In this document: in pieces, positions 63,707 through 64,000 of the stretch
How the letters are laid out: every line of letters starts with the position of its first letter
Numbering within the stretch: position 1 is the stretch's first letter
From: Brienomyrus brachyistius
Taxonomy: Eukaryota; Chordata; Actinopteri; Osteoglossiformes; Mormyridae
Reading direction: 5' to 3'
Length of the DNA: 64,000 nucleotides
Assembly: GCF_023856365.1 (NCBI RefSeq)
Contig: NC_064554.1
Span: 3,587,001-3,651,000 of the forward strand
Notes under the pieces: generated by a model
The model's input: only the letters and a program-made list of their open reading frames with translations
What the model was told of the DNA's origin: nothing
The model's database searches: none
Program-made: the position numbers and the translations under genes

Positions 63707-64000
63707 TCAGTCTCGCCTCTTGTTGCGGCAGGGCCGCCCGGCCGTCTCCTTTTTGCCGCAGTCCTTCAGGCCTTCCTCGGCTTCCAGGAAAGAGGAAGCC
63801 TGCTTGCTTGAGGCCACGGGGGTCCAGCTCTCGGCATCCTTGCTGGCTGCCTGGTGGTTGCTCGGAGCAAGGGCCAGGTAGGGGTGCTGAGGCAGCGGAG
63901 GGGCGGACGCTCCATCGCACTGCGAGGCGCCGGTACTCATTGCCCTGTGCTTGAGCCGCAGCTTGTGAGGCAGGGCGGTGCCTCTCACCTCAGCCTGGGC
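63707..64000 (-). CDS. NFIL3-like bZIP protein, C-terminal part
   Basis: A - strand frame open from the window edge to a TGA at 63709-63707, giving 97 codons; the start and the bZIP domain lie outside. ALPHKLRLKHRAMS near the beginning matches in layout the LPHKLR(I/F)K...M motif that follows the leucine zipper in NFIL3 (E4BP4) and its fish paralogues, which repress D-box promoters in clock and immune regulation. The rest (CDGASAPPLPQHPYLALAP, then a basic CRNKRRD end) is not conserved in any member I know, so this is probably a diverged paralogue. Human 19p13 also has an NFIL3-like gene, as I recall. The family call rests on one motif. Confidence 0.55.
   Translation of the reverse strand, partial: AQAEVRGTALPHKLRLKHRAMSTGASQCDGASAPPLPQHPYLALAPSNHQAASKDAESWTPVASSKQASSFLEAEEGLKDCGKKETAGRPCRNKRRD

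Overview
This window comes from the nuclear genome of a ray-finned fish. It holds intron-containing vertebrate genes with GT-AG junctions. The gaps are crowded with short inverted-repeat DNA transposons, SINE/LINE tails and long microsatellites of kinds typical of fish genomes. I cannot name the species. There is no prokaryotic operon, CRISPR array or viral gene.

Five genes can be supported. From the left: SYCE2 (+, 336-2285, 4 exons, 183 aa), a meiotic synaptonemal-complex protein; GCDH (-, 6661-3141, 10 coding exons, 429 aa), mitochondrial glutaryl-CoA dehydrogenase, tail to tail with SYCE2; SLC44A2 (+, 8343-24884, 22 coding exons per transcript, 704 aa in the main form), a choline-transporter-like membrane protein with two alternative first exons and two alternative last exons; RGL3 (+, 34294-46043, 17 coding exons, 739 aa), a Ral guanine-nucleotide exchange factor; and, at the right edge on the - strand, the last 97 codons and probable long 3' UTR of an NFIL3-like bZIP repressor (64000-63707, start outside the window). 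I placed every exon by translating across GT-AG junctions. In all four complete genes the exon lengths sum to a multiple of three without a frameshift. SYCE2, GCDH, SLC44A2 and RGL3 are all on human 19p13 as I remember it, and SYCE2/GCDH are tail to tail there too, so the block looks like conserved synteny. The genes are neighbours, not members of one pathway.

Layout: 1-8.3 kb is SYCE2, GCDH and the head-to-head GCDH/SLC44A2 spacer. 8.3-25.7 kb is SLC44A2, whose introns carry several MITEs and a 434-bp (TGCG)n tract. 25.7-34 kb is a repeat-rich spacer with two unexplained coding-like ORFs. 34-46 kb is RGL3. 46-61.4 kb has no gene I can support and contains a 0.9-kb GC-rich 33-bp minisatellite. 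61.4-64 kb is the NFIL3-like 3' end.

I see no undescribed multi-gene system. The observations most worth checking are the twofold choice at both ends of SLC44A2, the (TGCG)n tract, the microsatellite-bearing dispersed repeat family, the higher-order minisatellite, duplicated splice donors in RGL3, and an orphan exon-like segment near 30.7 kb.
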